From Sisyra terminalis (Eukaryota > Arthropoda > Insecta > Neuroptera > Sisyridae): DNA of 64,000 nt. The notes beneath the pieces are model-generated. The model was not told the origin of the DNA. It searched no databases and was given only the letters and a program-made list of their open reading frames with translations. Positions within the stretch are counted from its first letter, which is position 1. Every line of letters begins with the position of its first letter. The stretch spans positions 41,850,001-41,914,000 of the forward strand of contig OY292278.1 in assembly GCA_958496175.1 (NCBI GenBank), in the 5' to 3' direction. Made by a program: the position numbers and the translations under genes. Positions 11,561 to 24,627 of this stretch are shown one piece after another.

Positions 11561-14369
11561 TAACGCCACGAATGAAATGGTGGATTCCCTTTTTTCTGAC
11601 TACAATTTTCCTTTATTTTTCTATGGAAAGCATAATACGGCGTTCAAACTATAACCTTGAAAACATTAAAAAATGGCAATAATTCTGGTGTAAATTTACC
11701 ACCATTTTTTTAGGCAATGATAGTAATCTTATGGTGAAATACCAAGCTAGACAATTTTTAATTTGTTCGACTTGAAATCCACAAAAAGTAAAAAAAAGCA
11801 AACTTTAGTCTTTGTCAAGAATTAAGCCAATTTCATACCAAATTTCATCAAAATCGGTTAAGTAATTTGGCCAAGAAAACGTGATAGATAAATAGAAGAA
11901 ATTTCATTTAAAAAAAAATCAATTAGTATATTTAAATTTTTGGATTTCCGGTTTAAGTAACCTTTCCTGATGTATTCTATATCACTTATTTAGCATTCGA
12001 AAATCAAATCGAAAGTTCTTTTCTTTGGGAATATATAAATGTGCGTTGGCACAGAGGGTGAAAGCGCATCAGAGATTTGCCACTTTGATATAAATACAGT
12101 TGCAACATTTCTTCTAGCAAAACTGTACTCTATTGATTTTTATTTGCTCTACACGACCAATATTTATGTAATCAACTTCAATTTCCCAAACTTCCTGAAT
12201 TTATCCGCGCATATATATCTGCCGAAAATGGTCAAAGAGCAACGTTGTTTGGAAGGGCGAGATTACTCTAACTGGGACCCCTCACCTGCACCCTTGGTTA
12301 ATATCAAATTGTGTCCATTTATAGGTGGGCTATTCGGGAATAAAGAAATCATTTTACATTTCGAATTTATCACGTACATTTTTTTATTATTGACGGAAAG
12401 CATAAAATGGAAATCAGCCATGAAAAAGGGCGATTTTTTGCTGTAGTTTATAGCCGAATCTATATGGTTGATGATGAGGAAAAGGGATGCTTCCTGAACG
12501 GACAATTACTGCAACAAAGTCTATGCTAATAAAACCAGACTCATTTTAATTTTTGTTGGTATAAATTTGTGAAGGTGAAGTTGACAATTTCTGAATATTT
12601 CAATTATGTTTGCCAAATTTATGAATATTTAAATTTTTGTATAGCTATAAGAAAATAATGTAATAACGCCCGCGAAAAAAGGTCTACCTTTTATTCATGG
12701 CGCGAAATTGAAAAATTAATGAAACTTTTCAACTTTTACATATACTTTTATGCTATATTTTTTTGGATATGTTCGATGCCAAATGATGCAAAATTTTGTG
12801 ACCAATTATATATTTAGTAAAGTATTGATTCAACTTTGATTTATATCATTGATATTAAGCGGAAAATTTCATAATTTTAAAATATTTGGAATACTTTTTC
12901 GAATATTTCGTAAGTTTTAATTATAATTGTGGCACTCCTAATTAATAAACAATTTAATTTACTATTGATTACTGTTGCTGCATTAAAAAAAATCAATACA
13001 GTCTAATACAATGAAGTATTGGCACACCTTTTAAGTTAAGATTCAGATCTGTAAAATTTAAATTTAAGGATGGAAAATAAAAGTTTGAAAAGTAATTAAA
13101 ACGTACAAAATTTTGAATTACAAAATTATACTTGAAACGTTAGTTTTTTTCGACACATTCCAATGATCTAGTGAATCTTTCCTTAGGAAATATCCATAAA
13201 TAATTTGCAAATTTAAAGGGTCATATATATAGGGGACTAATTATTCAATACTTAAATAAAATAAAGCATATAGTAGGTATAGTTTTTCACAAAATCTCAT
13301 AATATATTCGCTATTTATATAATCAGGGGTCTTATTTATTGCAATACATCTTACATACAATACAAATTGTATGAACGCTGTTCGAAAACGGTGTCTTAGA
13401 AACTTTCTCGAATGATTTTATTCCGATTATTTTGGTTGATCTGTCGTATATCAATCTAATATGTATATGGTAGTCTTATTTATGAAATATAATTCCCAAG
13501 TCAACTATTATCATAAATTTGAATCAAAGTTTAAACAAAATGTATGTATAATTGCACCTGGTACGTATTCCGATTGCCAAGCAAGCTTCATCTGAGGTCA
13601 TAAAATAGTATTGAATCTCTCCGTATCTACTATATGATGAGTCGAGTTAAAAGTTATAAAAGAAATTAATATTTAAAAGACAAAAATTAAGTAGGGATTA
13701 AGGAAAGAACTTAATGTAGGGTATCTAGTTTTCCCCAAAAGTCAAATTTTCTGATTAATTTTAAGTTTTTCTTCCCCCTAAAGACAATTTCAATCGAAAA
13801 ATTCTAGTTTCATGGTGAAATTTCAAGCAAGTTTGTGGGATTTACAACCATTAAAAAAAACTTTATTTTAGCCAAAGGTCTAAATTCCCTGCCATTCTTT
13901 GACTTTCTGAAATTCCCTGACAACTAGATAGTGGACATCCTGTAACATATATCAAACTAGATTATCATTGGCCAATTTCAAATCAATCCAGTACACCAGC
14001 TTAACATCAAAAAATATTAATAATGATTGCAAAAATAAAGCTTTATCCAGGGATTGCCAAACCCCAACAATCCTTAACTAGGAATATCAAAGCAGTAAAG
14101 CAGTAGCATGATTAGTCTTTTTCATTTTTTGACTTCTGAAAGATATAAGAAAGAGAGGTCAATTTTAATTTGAATCTTTGGATTATAGATTGAGTTAACA
14201 ATCGATTCATCAAATATTTGGATTAGACATATTTTTACAGTAATTAGTTTAAAAGTTCCAAAGGTTTTTAGCAAATAATGGAATGGTTAAAAAAGCACAA
14301 AAGGAGGTATTTATTTGAGAAAAAATAGTATTTTAAATCGAAAACAAAAGACAATCAAAAGCGCCAAAG
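11561..14369. other. Mostly featureless AT-rich DNA
   Basis: It includes a 135-codon plus-strand frame at 12039-12446 with no known motif, in a slightly GC-richer patch, and TATATAAA at 12030 just before it. The remnant near 13555-13600 belongs to the 47.6 kb foldback family. Nothing else is supported. Confidence 0.5.
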
Positions 14370-14706
14370 TAGGGATGCGAAAAAAAATCGATTATGCAAA
14401 TAATCGACTATTTTTTCTAAAAAAAAATCGATTTTAACAATCGATTGCTACAAAAATCGATTTTTTTGTTTACTGTCGATTTTTAATCTCCAACTACCCT
14501 GAGTCCTGACAAGAGTTTTTCCACGAATTTTGGTAACTATTAAATATGATAGATGATCGTTAGCAAGTTTCAATTGATTAGACTTTCCGTAGCATATACA
14601 GAAAAAAGAAAAGCAGGCATTCTTTCAGATAATAGGAAGAAATCGATACTTCTCAAATCGATTATAATGAAGAAGAGATTTTTTTCTCCTTAATGTTACA
14701 TCCCTA
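14370..14706. mobile_element. Small hAT-like element with ATCGATT repeats
   Basis: Ends TAGGGATGCGAAAA and TGTTACATCCCTA. Flanking octamers CGCCAAAG and CGTAAAAG match at 6 of 8. The interior repeats AAAATCGATT several times. Non-autonomous. Confidence 0.65.
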
Positions 14707-15689
14707 CGTAAAAGCACCAATCAGTACTTAAGTGCTACAATATTCGAATCCCCATTTAACTTCTGGATCAATCGTGATCCACTGCCATCATTTAAAATTG
14801 TCATTTTGGATTCCAGGTGATCAAGAAAAAGAAAATGTTCAGTGTTTTCTGAATAGAATATAATTAAATGTATAGTATATGAGAAATAATCCTTAATTTC
14901 GTTGGCATCTCTATGCCTGATTTGTTTCCCGATTATTCGTTATTCTAATTCCCTGAAAATTTGGCTTTTTTACTATTTGGCATTTCGCCAATCTTTGTCC
15001 CAAACCCCTTTTTCTAACAATATGCCAATTTTATATATTTTAACGATTTTTTAAGTATGCCGCCTCTTTAGAACCTTTATTGTCACCTCAAAGTGTATTA
15101 AAATAATTTTATGAACTACACCAATTATACAAAGCTTTTTTAAGGGAAAATTCAATGTAGAAATGCACAAAATTTGGTTCTTATTTCACAAATAAGCGTT
15201 AGAATTCTATAGTTTTTGTAGAATGCAAAATTTTAAATTTTCACTTTTAAATTATCACCAATTATAATTAACGATGGCAGTTGTATAAAAGGATGTAAAC
15301 ATATAATTTTGTGTCATACAAAACTTACACCAACAATCTTAAAAACCATATGTGATAATAATTAACAAAAATATTCTAATTAACTCAACGGGCGTATAAA
15401 ATATGCTTCTGTTGAAATTTATTAGCGAAATTTTCATATTTACATACGCAATAAAAGGAGATATTACCCACCATATTACTATAATATCAATGTATAGAAT
15501 ACAAAAAAAAATATTGACGTTAAAACGCGGAATTTTGTATGGGAAGTTCATAATATTTAAAATATGAAATAAACATTATCGTGTAATATATTATCAAAGT
15601 AATAATTTTCGTTGTAATTAACAATTGAACAAAATGTGGACCGGAAATGAGTGAGTCTTTTTTATGTGTTTATGTATTGGCAACACTGG

Positions 15690-16400
15690 CTAAATAAAAT
15701 AATACACGCATTAAAGTCGTCGCTGTCGTACGTAGCTCATACGCGTCACGCTTGGAAACGTTTTCTCTTTAAAAGCTAACGATTATCGTAATGTCGTTAA
15801 CGCATCAACAAACGAATACGTTAATGGCATTGCCATTTAAAAAGATGAATTTACAAAGTTGTCAAGCAAATTTTTAATATTTCTCGATTTACAGTTTTTT
15901 ATTGACCCTAGAGTCGCTTAAAGTTTTGGCAGTTATGAGGCACCGATAAATAAATACCCAAAAAAAAATTGGAATAAAATTATCTGAAGAGAAGTTACAA
16001 TTTTTTAACACTAATGGAAAAGAAATTTAAGGAAGTAAAGTCGCAAGGAAGTCATGTGGAAGCAAGCTCAGCATTTTTCACACGTAACTCGCGCAGATTT
16101 AGCAGTGTTTTTTTTTTTATATTTTCCGAATCAAATCGAAATATGAAAAATTAAATCGTTCATTTGTGTGAAATTTAACCGCAAACACTTGTGAATGTTG
16201 GCAAACCCTCCGCCCCCTAACCGCGCCAAGTTTGAAAACAACAGCCGGAGAATCCGGGAGAGGTTGATGCTATTGCTTTATGTCACTCATTAAAAATGTA
16301 TGCAATCGTGCAAATATTTGATCATTTTAGATGATAAAGTTTTTTCCTCATTTTCCCTATATAGTCCCGCGGGAGAGATTTAACCGCGTATTATGCGAGT
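15690..16400. promoter_or_regulatory. CpG-richer island
   Basis: CGTCGCTGTCGTACGTAG, ACGCGTCACGC, CCCTCCGCCCCCTAACCGCG and TCCCGCGGGAGAG stand out from the background. No coding frame of note. Confidence 0.3.
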
Positions 16401-17241
16401 GCTTCTGTTACCGAAAAGCTTTCTTTTTGTCGTTAAAAAAATTAAAATGTTAAAGACAAACACGAAAAAAAAATCACTCAAATCAAACGACAATTGGCTC
16501 GATGTGAAATCCACGATAATAATAAAGGTTTATGTTAATTTTGTCAGCGGAAATATTCCATTTTATCGTGTTTTTTACGATTTTTTTTTGTTCACTCAAA
16601 CAATGGTTTGTGTACGGTTTTAATTTGCGGAATTGAGACCAAAATACTTCAAAAAAAATACAAAAATTTTCTTAAATTAAAAACGTTGGACTTGTCAAAA
16701 TATCCTTCAACTCGTCACAATTACAATCACTTTACTTTGAAGTCACTGTGCTATTATAAAGTAATGCAAGAAAATCAAAAGAACAAAGGCTTTTTCTTCA
16801 ATTTAACTTCTTTGAATGTCTTCAGTCCAATGATTTATGATTAAATGTTGTAAATTATGATTTTCTTAGTGAAAAGACAAAAAGCTTTTCAGAAAAATCA
16901 TTGCTGCAATAAAATTGTTGCAAAAGTTTCAACCGGATTTTCGTCTGTGGGCCACACTTCCATGCGGTAATAATGGTTTTAACTTTAAAAAATAAAAATT
17001 TTATTTTGAAAAAACAAGCTTTTACCTATGGTTTAGAGAAGTTCAAAAAATTTCCGATTTTTCACGAAGATAAATGGCCAAAAAATTTAAACAAGTTTAT
17101 CGAAATAATGGATCACTTTTCTCGAGAACCACTGAACCGATTTTGATGAAATTTGTTGCGTTTTACGTACAAAAACTCATTTTAACTATTGATTAGTCTA
17201 AAAATTATAAGAATTGCAGAGTATTTGTGCAATACGAGCAC

Positions 17242-18235
17242 TAGGGATATTCAAAAAAAAAAAAAAATTCTTGCAAACAGGCTGAAAAGTTTTGTTTTGA
17301 CATAAAAAGACATCAGTTAAAATTTCAACTCTTAATATTAATATTAAGGCTGTCCTCATCGCATTTTTTTATTTCCCATAAGAATAACATTGGAAAAGTT
17401 ATTTTTACTTCTTCTGATTTTTATACCGTTCAAACAACTATTTAAATAATAAATCTCTTCTATAATCTTTATAGACAATTAAACGCTCTACAAAAAAGGA
17501 CTGATAACATTTTTTTATTAGTCCATTGAAAAGTAATGATTTATCGACAGAGCGCGAAAAAAATCGTGTTTATCGACGGGAAATTTAAATGAAAAAATTC
17601 GCCATTTGTATTTGAAATTATAATTAATTTTGAGAGTGACTGAAGAAAAAATACTGACATTTTTAAGCGGACATTCACGAACGTAAATCTAGAAACAAGC
17701 ATTCGAGGAAAAACTAAAATCGAGAAGATTTCTCATACTAAAATCAATATAGTATTTTGATGACAATTATTTTTTAAATCAAATTCGGCAAAATAAATCT
17801 TTAAAAGGATGATAGTTGTAAAATTTAATAAAAAAAATTTGAGCCTTATTTTAACACTGAAACCAACAGTTTTGGTATAATATACAAAATTCGATCAAAT
17901 TTTTAAAGAATTGAACTTTGATCTTGAATACCTTTTGAACACATGAAGTAATCAAAAAATGTTATCAATCCTTTTTTGTAGAGCATTTAATTTTCTATAA
18001 AGATTATAGAAGAGATTTATTATTTAAATAGTCGTTTGAACGGTTTAAAAATCAGAAGAAGTAAAAATAACATTTGCCATGTTTTTCTTATGGGAAATAA
18101 AAAAATGCGATGAGGACAACCTTAATATTAATATTAAGAACTGAAATTTTAACTGGTGTCTTTTTAAGTCAAAACAAAACTTTTCAGCCTGTTTGCAAGA
18201 AAAAATAAAAAAAAATATTTTTGTGAATCACCCTA
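17242..18235. mobile_element. hAT-like foldback element (1 kb), TAGGG termini
   Basis: Left arm about 17242-17545 and right arm about 17940-18235 are inverted copies. Ends are TAGGGATATTC and GAATCACCCTA. Flanking octamers ACGAGCAC and ATCTGCAC agree at 5 of 8 positions, as in an eroded duplication. Both arms carry CTTAATATTAATATTAAG about 100 bp from the end and a TAGAGCATTTAATT/AATTAAACGCTCTA module inside. There is no coding capacity. Confidence 0.75.
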
Positions 18236-18424
18236 ATCTGCACATTTGATAAATTAACTTGAATTTGAGAAATTTTAGAGTATCTCTACGTTGGAATTGG
18301 AAGCGGTTGCCTACAAAATTTTATAAATCAAGAGCTTATTTTTAATGAAAATAATGGATGTATTACAATACATCCTTCTGAATTTCTTATTTAAGCTCCT
18401 GATATATTGTGTTTAGGGAAGCAA

Positions 18425-18480
18425 AAGATACATCGATTTTTTTCAAATATCGATATATCGTTCATAAACATCGATACTGG
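18425..18480. repeat. ATCGATATATCG repeat, copy 2
   Basis: CATCGATTTTTTTCAAATAT then CGATATATCGTTCATAAACA. It shares the core with 10369-10445 and 63466-63585; termini are lost. Confidence 0.5.
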
Positions 18481-19962
18481 TTTCTGTATAATGGTAACTT
18501 GATCCTTTTGCCTGTGTCCTGGTATCAGTGTTATTCTATTTATAGCGTTAAATATCGCTGTTATGACTATTCCTTTTCATATGTGTAAAATTTATTTCAT
18601 CAATAACACTTTAATGCCCCAAAACAACTTTGGCAATAGTGCGAAAATAAAATATATTAATTCCAAACAAATTTAATTAAAACACAAACCTATACGATTT
18701 TCGTTTTGTTCGCAAAAACCGACGCTATTTTGGCAATGAAAATTGCGTTAGTAAAAGCTTTCAATACTTATGATTTTCGAGGAAATAGAATGAATATTAA
18801 ATTGATACAATAAACAGAAAATTTATGGTAGAATTAAAAGTCATTTTCAAATGTGTACCTATGTGTGTTTAAACCGCTTAGAATTTCGAAATTATGACAC
18901 GAAATTTTAGCTTAAATATAATCTTTTACATTGCTTAATATAATTAAATCATATTTGAATTTGAATTAGAAATTGTAACAAGTAGGAATTGTAGAAAGTT
19001 GTACTATAACTACTAGTGGGAATATATTTTAATGTAATATTAAATTTGTGGAAGTTTTGTAGGGAAGATATTGGAATAATGAAACAAGTTTGGTATTTTT
19101 TACAAAATTTACGAATATCCGTTTTTACTTATCTCAAATAATATAAATTACATTTTATTAAAATCATGTGGTTTCCTACAAAAGTGGATTCTTAGGTTTG
19201 ATCGTCTTTTTTTTTTTAAACTGCGTTTTGCGCCCTCTATCAAAGTATAAAGAAAGGTGAAAAAAATAAATGAAAATCTATGTTTTTAGGCAATAGTAAA
19301 ATAATATATTAAAGTTATTTTTTTTATATACGAATAGTATTGGAAGAAAAATGCAATGCAAAGAAATAAAATGGTAATGAAAAATAATTTGAATAAAACC
19401 TAGTTTTCAACTCACAATAATTCTATTTTCTGTAACAGAAAGTAAAACGGAACTTGGCACGCACCTGTTACATAAAAATCATATATATTAATCGCATTAA
19501 TTAAAACAATGAAGTTGTTTTCTACAACCGCCATTTGTATAAAGCTTGGATAAATCTAAATAAAACCTCTACTCATTTTCAAAGCACTAGGTTACCGTTT
19601 TCCACGTTGAAAAGTTTTAAGTCAAAATCAATGATGAAATTTAATTGGTGTTACCATTAAAAATCGAAGGTATCAATAAAGGAAGAATTAATTTATATAT
19701 ATTATTGATTAAGTTTTTCTGAAAAGGATCAGTTATAACACTCAAAATGGATATTCAAACATTTCTACCTTTCAGAGAGTCCTTGAAAGCATTATTTGAA
19801 CTTTTTCTCAATGTTTAGTCTCGAATAACGACATAAACAAATAATGCGTTAAAAGATCTCCGTTTTGGTGTATGGAAAAAAGATCAAATTCTTCTTTTTT
19901 CATCCAAAAATCGTTCGTCTTCTTTGAGCCCAACCAATGCGGGACATTGAGCCGAACAAATT
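18481..19962. other. AT-rich DNA, nothing recognised
   Basis: No open frame above 60 codons with plausible composition, no repeats matched elsewhere in the window. Confidence 0.6.
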
Positions 19963-20034
19963 CAAGAATTTTATTTATTTTTAGTAGGATAGTGGACATG
20001 AAAGGATGTAGATGTAGATCCATGTACTAATTAT

Positions 20035-20092
20035 TAATTTAGCAACACGTTTCGGTCTTTTATTAGACCTTCATCAGGCTTCTAAAATCAAG
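20035..20092 (-). ncRNA. Hammerhead-like motif, left arm of foldback
   Basis: It mirrors the motif at 20235-20296 on the minus strand, with CTGATGA complementing 20071-20077, stem II GGTCT/AGACC, and GAAACGTGTT before GCTAAA. Here the spacing after GAAA has no extra A. Confidence 0.45.
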
Positions 20093-20234
20093 CAAACACA
20101 TATATTACAGAATCCTTCAAAACATTACTAATTGTTAAATTACCTTAATATGAAGTACACAATATACATCACAATAAGATCGAAATTTTTTCTTTATCGC
20201 ACACATACATTACAAATGTAAGATTTATGTTTGT

Positions 20235-20296
20235 ATGATTTTAGAAGCCTGATGAAGGTCTAATAAAAGACCGAAAACGTGTCGCTAAATTAATAA
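20235..20296 (+). ncRNA. Hammerhead-like motif, right arm of foldback
   Basis: CTGATGA at 20249-20255, stem II GGTCT/AGACC, then GAAA with one extra A and ACGTGTC, giving a GTC triplet before GCTAAA, which pairs with TTTAG.AGC upstream. The extra A next to stem II recurs in the other copies. Confidence 0.45.
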
Positions 20297-20315
20297 TTAG
20301 CACATGGATCTACAT

Positions 20316-21107
20316 TAGGGTGATTTTTTTATTTTTTGGTCCCATCGTGAAATTTTGTTGGAAATACTAAAAAAAAAAATCCCTGAAAGTTTGAGCCCTT
20401 ACTATTAATTTTAAGTTCTCGACCAAGACGTGTAAAGATTTCCCATTGAAAATACACGGAAACTCTGATTTTTTATTTTTTAAATTTCTATATCTCAGCG
20501 GCATTTCATGGGATCGCTTTTACCGAAGATGGTTTTTTCTCAGAATTAAACGCTCTACAAAAGTGTCCATTGCGACAAAGTCGTAACTCACACCGCTGAG
20601 GTCGTACGGGCCACTGAACCTGATTTTTCCATAAAATTCAAGGCTTAATATCTCGTTTAATATTGATCTTCGCGATTTGGTCTACAGGAACTTTTTTGTA
20701 GGAAATCAAATTCTCTACAAGTTTTTCATTTATAATTTTTCCGTAGCTCTTGTTATTTACGATATAAATGCAAAAAAACGCGAATTTTATGAAAAAACCA
20801 GGTTTAGTGGCCCGTACTACTTCACCGGTGTGAGTTACGACTTTGTCGCATGGGCACTTTTGTAGAGCGTTTAATTCTGAGAAAAAACCATCTTCGGTTA
20901 AAGCGATCCCATGAAATGCCGCTGAGATATAGAAATTTAAAAATAAAAAATCAGAGTTTTCGTGTATTTTCAATGGGAAATCTTTACACTTCTTGGTCGA
21001 GGACTTAAAATTAATATTAAGGGCTCAAACTTTCAGGGATTTTTTTTTTGGTATTTCCAACAAAATTTCACAATGGGACCAAAAAAAGTCAAAAAAAAAT
21101 CACCCTA
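20316..21107. mobile_element. hAT-like foldback element (0.79 kb) nested in another foldback
   Basis: Ends TAGGGTGATTTTTTT and AATCACCCTA are flanked by a perfect octamer ATCTACAT at 20308-20315 and 21108-21115. The two halves are near-complementary; the open frames at 20638-20973 and 20677-20865 are only the two strands of this palindrome. The target arm already contained GATGTA twice, so part of the flanking repeat may predate insertion. It shares the AATTAAACGCTCTACAAA module with the other large foldbacks. Confidence 0.8.
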
Positions 21108-21158
21108 ATCTACATCCTTTCATGTCCACTATCCTACTAAAAATAAATAAAATTATGT

Positions 21159-22269
21159 AAATTATGGACACAACCAATTGATCGATAAATTCAAGAATTT
21201 TTGTAGAAAATTTTTCCTCCGCTATACACAAAAAAGTTCTTTTTCTAAGTACTTCTTTGAAATCGGTTCCACTATATATGCAATGATGAATTCGAAATGG
21301 ATATTCTAGACGAGGACAATCCAATAAAAATGTATATTCGTCAGGCAAAGAGAGAGAAATGTGAAATAATCAGTTTAATTGATTTCAATAAGAAAAATGT
21401 AACAAATTACCGAATGAAAATAAAATAATAACACTGTAAATTGATCGTAATGGATGGACAGGAAGTGGTTACTTCTGTTCATAACTAACAGCCACTTCCG
21501 ATCTATAACATTTACGTTCTCACGTTTGGATACTTTGCCAATATAATAAATCCGTTGCAACAAAAAAAAACAATTCTGCATCCCTCTAATTCGTGTCCCA
21601 AAAAACTGGTGAATCCAACTTAAGGGATGAAATTAATAATACACACGGCTCAATTTTCCCCGGTTGCCAGTGGGAGGAATAACAACAAAAACGCGGTTCA
21701 TAAACAAGGATATTTCCAAACAAACCTCTTTCCCCCGAAAATATTATGTAATTTATCAAAAAGCTAATGAGACATGAAACACGTGGGGAAATCAATATGT
21801 TTAAAGAACTGTTTAGGTGAGTTCTGTATCAGTTTAAGGGTGGATCGGGAATGTAAAACCAATCAAATGAAATTTATAAATTCAAATCAAAGATTAGCTA
21901 ACGTTTAATTTTTGTAATTCTTCCGTTTAATATCCAAAGAATAGTTTTATGAAGAATACAACAATAAGCAATTTGTGTTCAAGATTGATTCAATAAAGAG
22001 GTCTTTTAATAACTTCAATGTAATTCCTGCTTTAAAGATTCCTTGTATATTGTCAAATTATATCTTTGAAATTTCGTTAAATTAGAATTAAGGATAGATA
22101 GTTAATCGACAACGAAATCTTTCTTAAAAACGTTTTTTGAAACTAAGTGGCAAAATTCAATTACCATAAAAACTGTTGATTTTATGATTAAGTAGCCTTT
22201 GAAAATATTTTCTACATTAGAAACATAACTAAATTTTAACTGCCGATTACCTATGATACTTTTCAACTA
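21159..22269. other. AT-rich DNA, nothing recognised
   Basis: Short minus-strand frames at 21100-21795 have no domains or splice context. Confidence 0.5.
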
Positions 22270-23300
22270 CAATTTTTTAAGTGAATCTTATTGAATCCAA
22301 ATTGGGATTCCTTGTATAAGAATCTCAATTTTGGGATTCCAATAATACTCTAATGGGAAACTCCCAAAGATCTCATTTAGGTCATTATAATCCGGCATGT
22401 ACTAATGAAATCTCAGAGATGAAAAAAGTAAACTAAAACTAAGTTAACAGTTACTAAAATTCTTTCATTTTTATATCTTTATCTTCCCAGTTAGATATAG
22501 GTCTCACTTGGCATCCATTTAGAAAAAAATGCAAATAATTTCTCGGTCATTTTCACGGTGAAATTTCCAGTTAACCTAATAATATGACATATAATATGAT
22601 AATATGACAAACGTTGTTTGCTTTTCCCATTAAAGTATCCTAATTAGGCCCCACTTCAAACCCAATCGAGGAAAACTGACAATAATTATTTTGTTTCTAG
22701 TTAAGATTTCCTATTTGGATATTCATAGGACTCCAAGTGGGGTGTCTATACTGGGACTTAATGAGACTTCATGTATACATTGGGTAATCCCAATATTTGT
22801 AATTTCTAGTCGGGTTAAGGTCGGTCTTTTCACATCTCAATATTGACCTTTATTTGCAGATAAAATTTCCATCGAAGAATAAAAAAAACATTCGTATTTT
22901 CATCTAAGAATAGTGATATGAGTAGGATTTATCTACTAAATAGCTATGGTCCATATCTATCATTTGGGCTGCAATTGGAGATTCCGTTTTGGCAATGTCT
23001 TATTGCAGAGGTTCCCAATGTTTACTCTTAATCGACTCCCCAAGTCTTTAATATAAAAATATTTCTTAAAATTGAGATTTTATAAAGAAAAAAATGATTT
23101 AATTAGTCTAGTTTATTAAAGAAACATACATAATTTTTATAAAGAAATTATCTTTCCTTTTGACCCCTGATCTCTTTCCCAGGACTCCTTAACCATTATT
23201 GATCCCTTTGGGAAATTCTATCTTATTGAAACCCAATGAGACTGCATATGTACATTGGACAATCCCCAAATAATTTCTAACCGGGTTAGGACCGACATTT
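22270..23300. repeat. Two further CCCAAT/ATTGGG repeat clusters
   Basis: Segments at 22270-22820 and 23200-23300 repeat motifs such as AATTGGGATTCC, ATGTACATTGG(A/G)CAATCCC and the ending AATTTCTA(G/A)(T/C)CGGGTTAGG. The second ending is followed in both by a related stretch with CATCTAAGAATAGT and GTAGGATTTA (22905-22930, 23370-23400), showing a roughly 480-bp duplicated block. Confidence 0.55.
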
Positions 23301-24575
23301 TCAAATCTAGATAGTACCATTTATCTTCCAGATTAAATTTTATCCAAAGTATAAAAGAAACATGAATATTTTCATCTAAGAATAGTCAAATGTGTAGGAT
23401 TTACCTAACAAATACATATTTATCTATTAAATACCTAAAATCCATGTCCATGAGTGAAAATACCGACCCTTAGAGGAAAATATCTTATTACGCACTAATA
23501 CGAAGATGGGCGCTATAAATACCATATTAGCTATACTTTATTTATTAATGGACCTTTTTTAAACATTAGGATGTCCGGAAATTTTTGCCAATTTTCATTA
23601 GGTGGCAATAAAACAAGTCTAAATTTTCCACTCGATTTTCAAGAAGTCTCAAAGATGAAGAAAAGTTATAGTCCAAATGTATTGCGTTTCAATTTCAAAA
23701 TCGGTACTAACTTTCTGGAAGACCAAATATATTAAGTAATTTGAGACGTTTGAGAACCACTTTTCTAGAGGATAAAATCCTACTTAAATTAAAGCATTTA
23801 ATAATGTTTCGTTAACTTTATCCTGTTCTTCAGTATTCAATATTATTAACAAGTACTACGCCATTTATAATTCAATCAATCTCTCCAAAAATATCACCCG
23901 GCCTAACCATTATAAAAGGTTGGATTCCCTTTTTTTGGGGTTTTTAACTATTTAATACTAACAATAGATGTAATAAAGATGTTAACAAAACCTTTAAGAA
24001 TCAAATGGGAATTTGCCTAACTCAAAAATCAAACTTTTAGGTATAGGTAAGTATCGCCCGGGATAAGCTAAAGCTTTACATAAATTTTTATTGTTATAAA
24101 AAGGATATCCCAAAGTTTATTATTACAAACCAAAAAAAATAAAAAAAACAAATTCAAAACGAGACAATAAAAAGTCTTGCCGGGATGTTAGCAAAAAAGT
24201 GTGAAATCCGGGACGAATTGCTACCCTTTGGACAGTCGGAATCCGAATTTTAATTAGGTATAATATTTCCCCCTTATTCTTATCCGTCAAATTCAAACAA
24301 ACCCCTCTATATAATAAAAATATTTAGCATCGAAGATATGGTTTAAAGTTAATGTTTGCTTCGCCAAACAAAAACCAGTATTTACTATCTATATGGTTGA
24401 ATTTTCAATGTAAAAGATTATTTATATCTTTCGCGGTCTTTTATTTAAATAACTTATTGGTTAGGATTATTTTCCACCAACTAACTAGACTTTTGTTGTG
24501 CACCTTAAATTTTCAATGTTATTGCCAATTATGCCACAATAATAATTATATTTGAAAATATTATATTTTTTGTGA

Positions 24576-24627
24576 TTCAAGAAGCCTGATGAAGTTACGA
24601 TACGTAACGAAACGTAGCTAATTTGAA
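24576..24627 (+). ncRNA. Hammerhead-ribozyme-like motif with intact core
   Basis: Order: TTCAA, short internal loop, AGC, CTGATGA (24586-24592), A, stem II GTTACG/CGTAAC (6 bp, loop ATA), GAAA (24609-24612), CGTA, GCT, loop, TTGAA. AGC/GCT and TTCAA/TTGAA make a stem I with an internal loop, as natural hammerheads have. A GTA triplet precedes GCT. One extra A between CTGATGA and stem II departs from the consensus. Confidence 0.55.

Larger units (their letters stand above)
19963..21158. repeat. Older foldback element carrying two hammerhead-like motifs, split by insertion
   Basis: The left arm 19963-20099 pairs with 20235-20315 and then, after the inserted 20316-21107 element, with 21108-21158 (TCATGTCCACTATCCTAC and its complement at both edges). 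The 140-bp spacer 20100-20234 is AT-rich. Each arm holds a CTGATGA ... GACCGAAA motif in opposite orientation. Confidence 0.75.

Noticed and set aside
12039..12446. 135-codon plus-strand frame
   Set aside because: No motif, no splice context, hydrophobic residues follow from AT-rich codons; mentioned only as an open stretch.
20638..20973. 111-codon minus-strand and 62-codon plus-strand frames
   Set aside because: They are the two arms of a palindromic transposon and encode mirror images of the same noncoding sequence.
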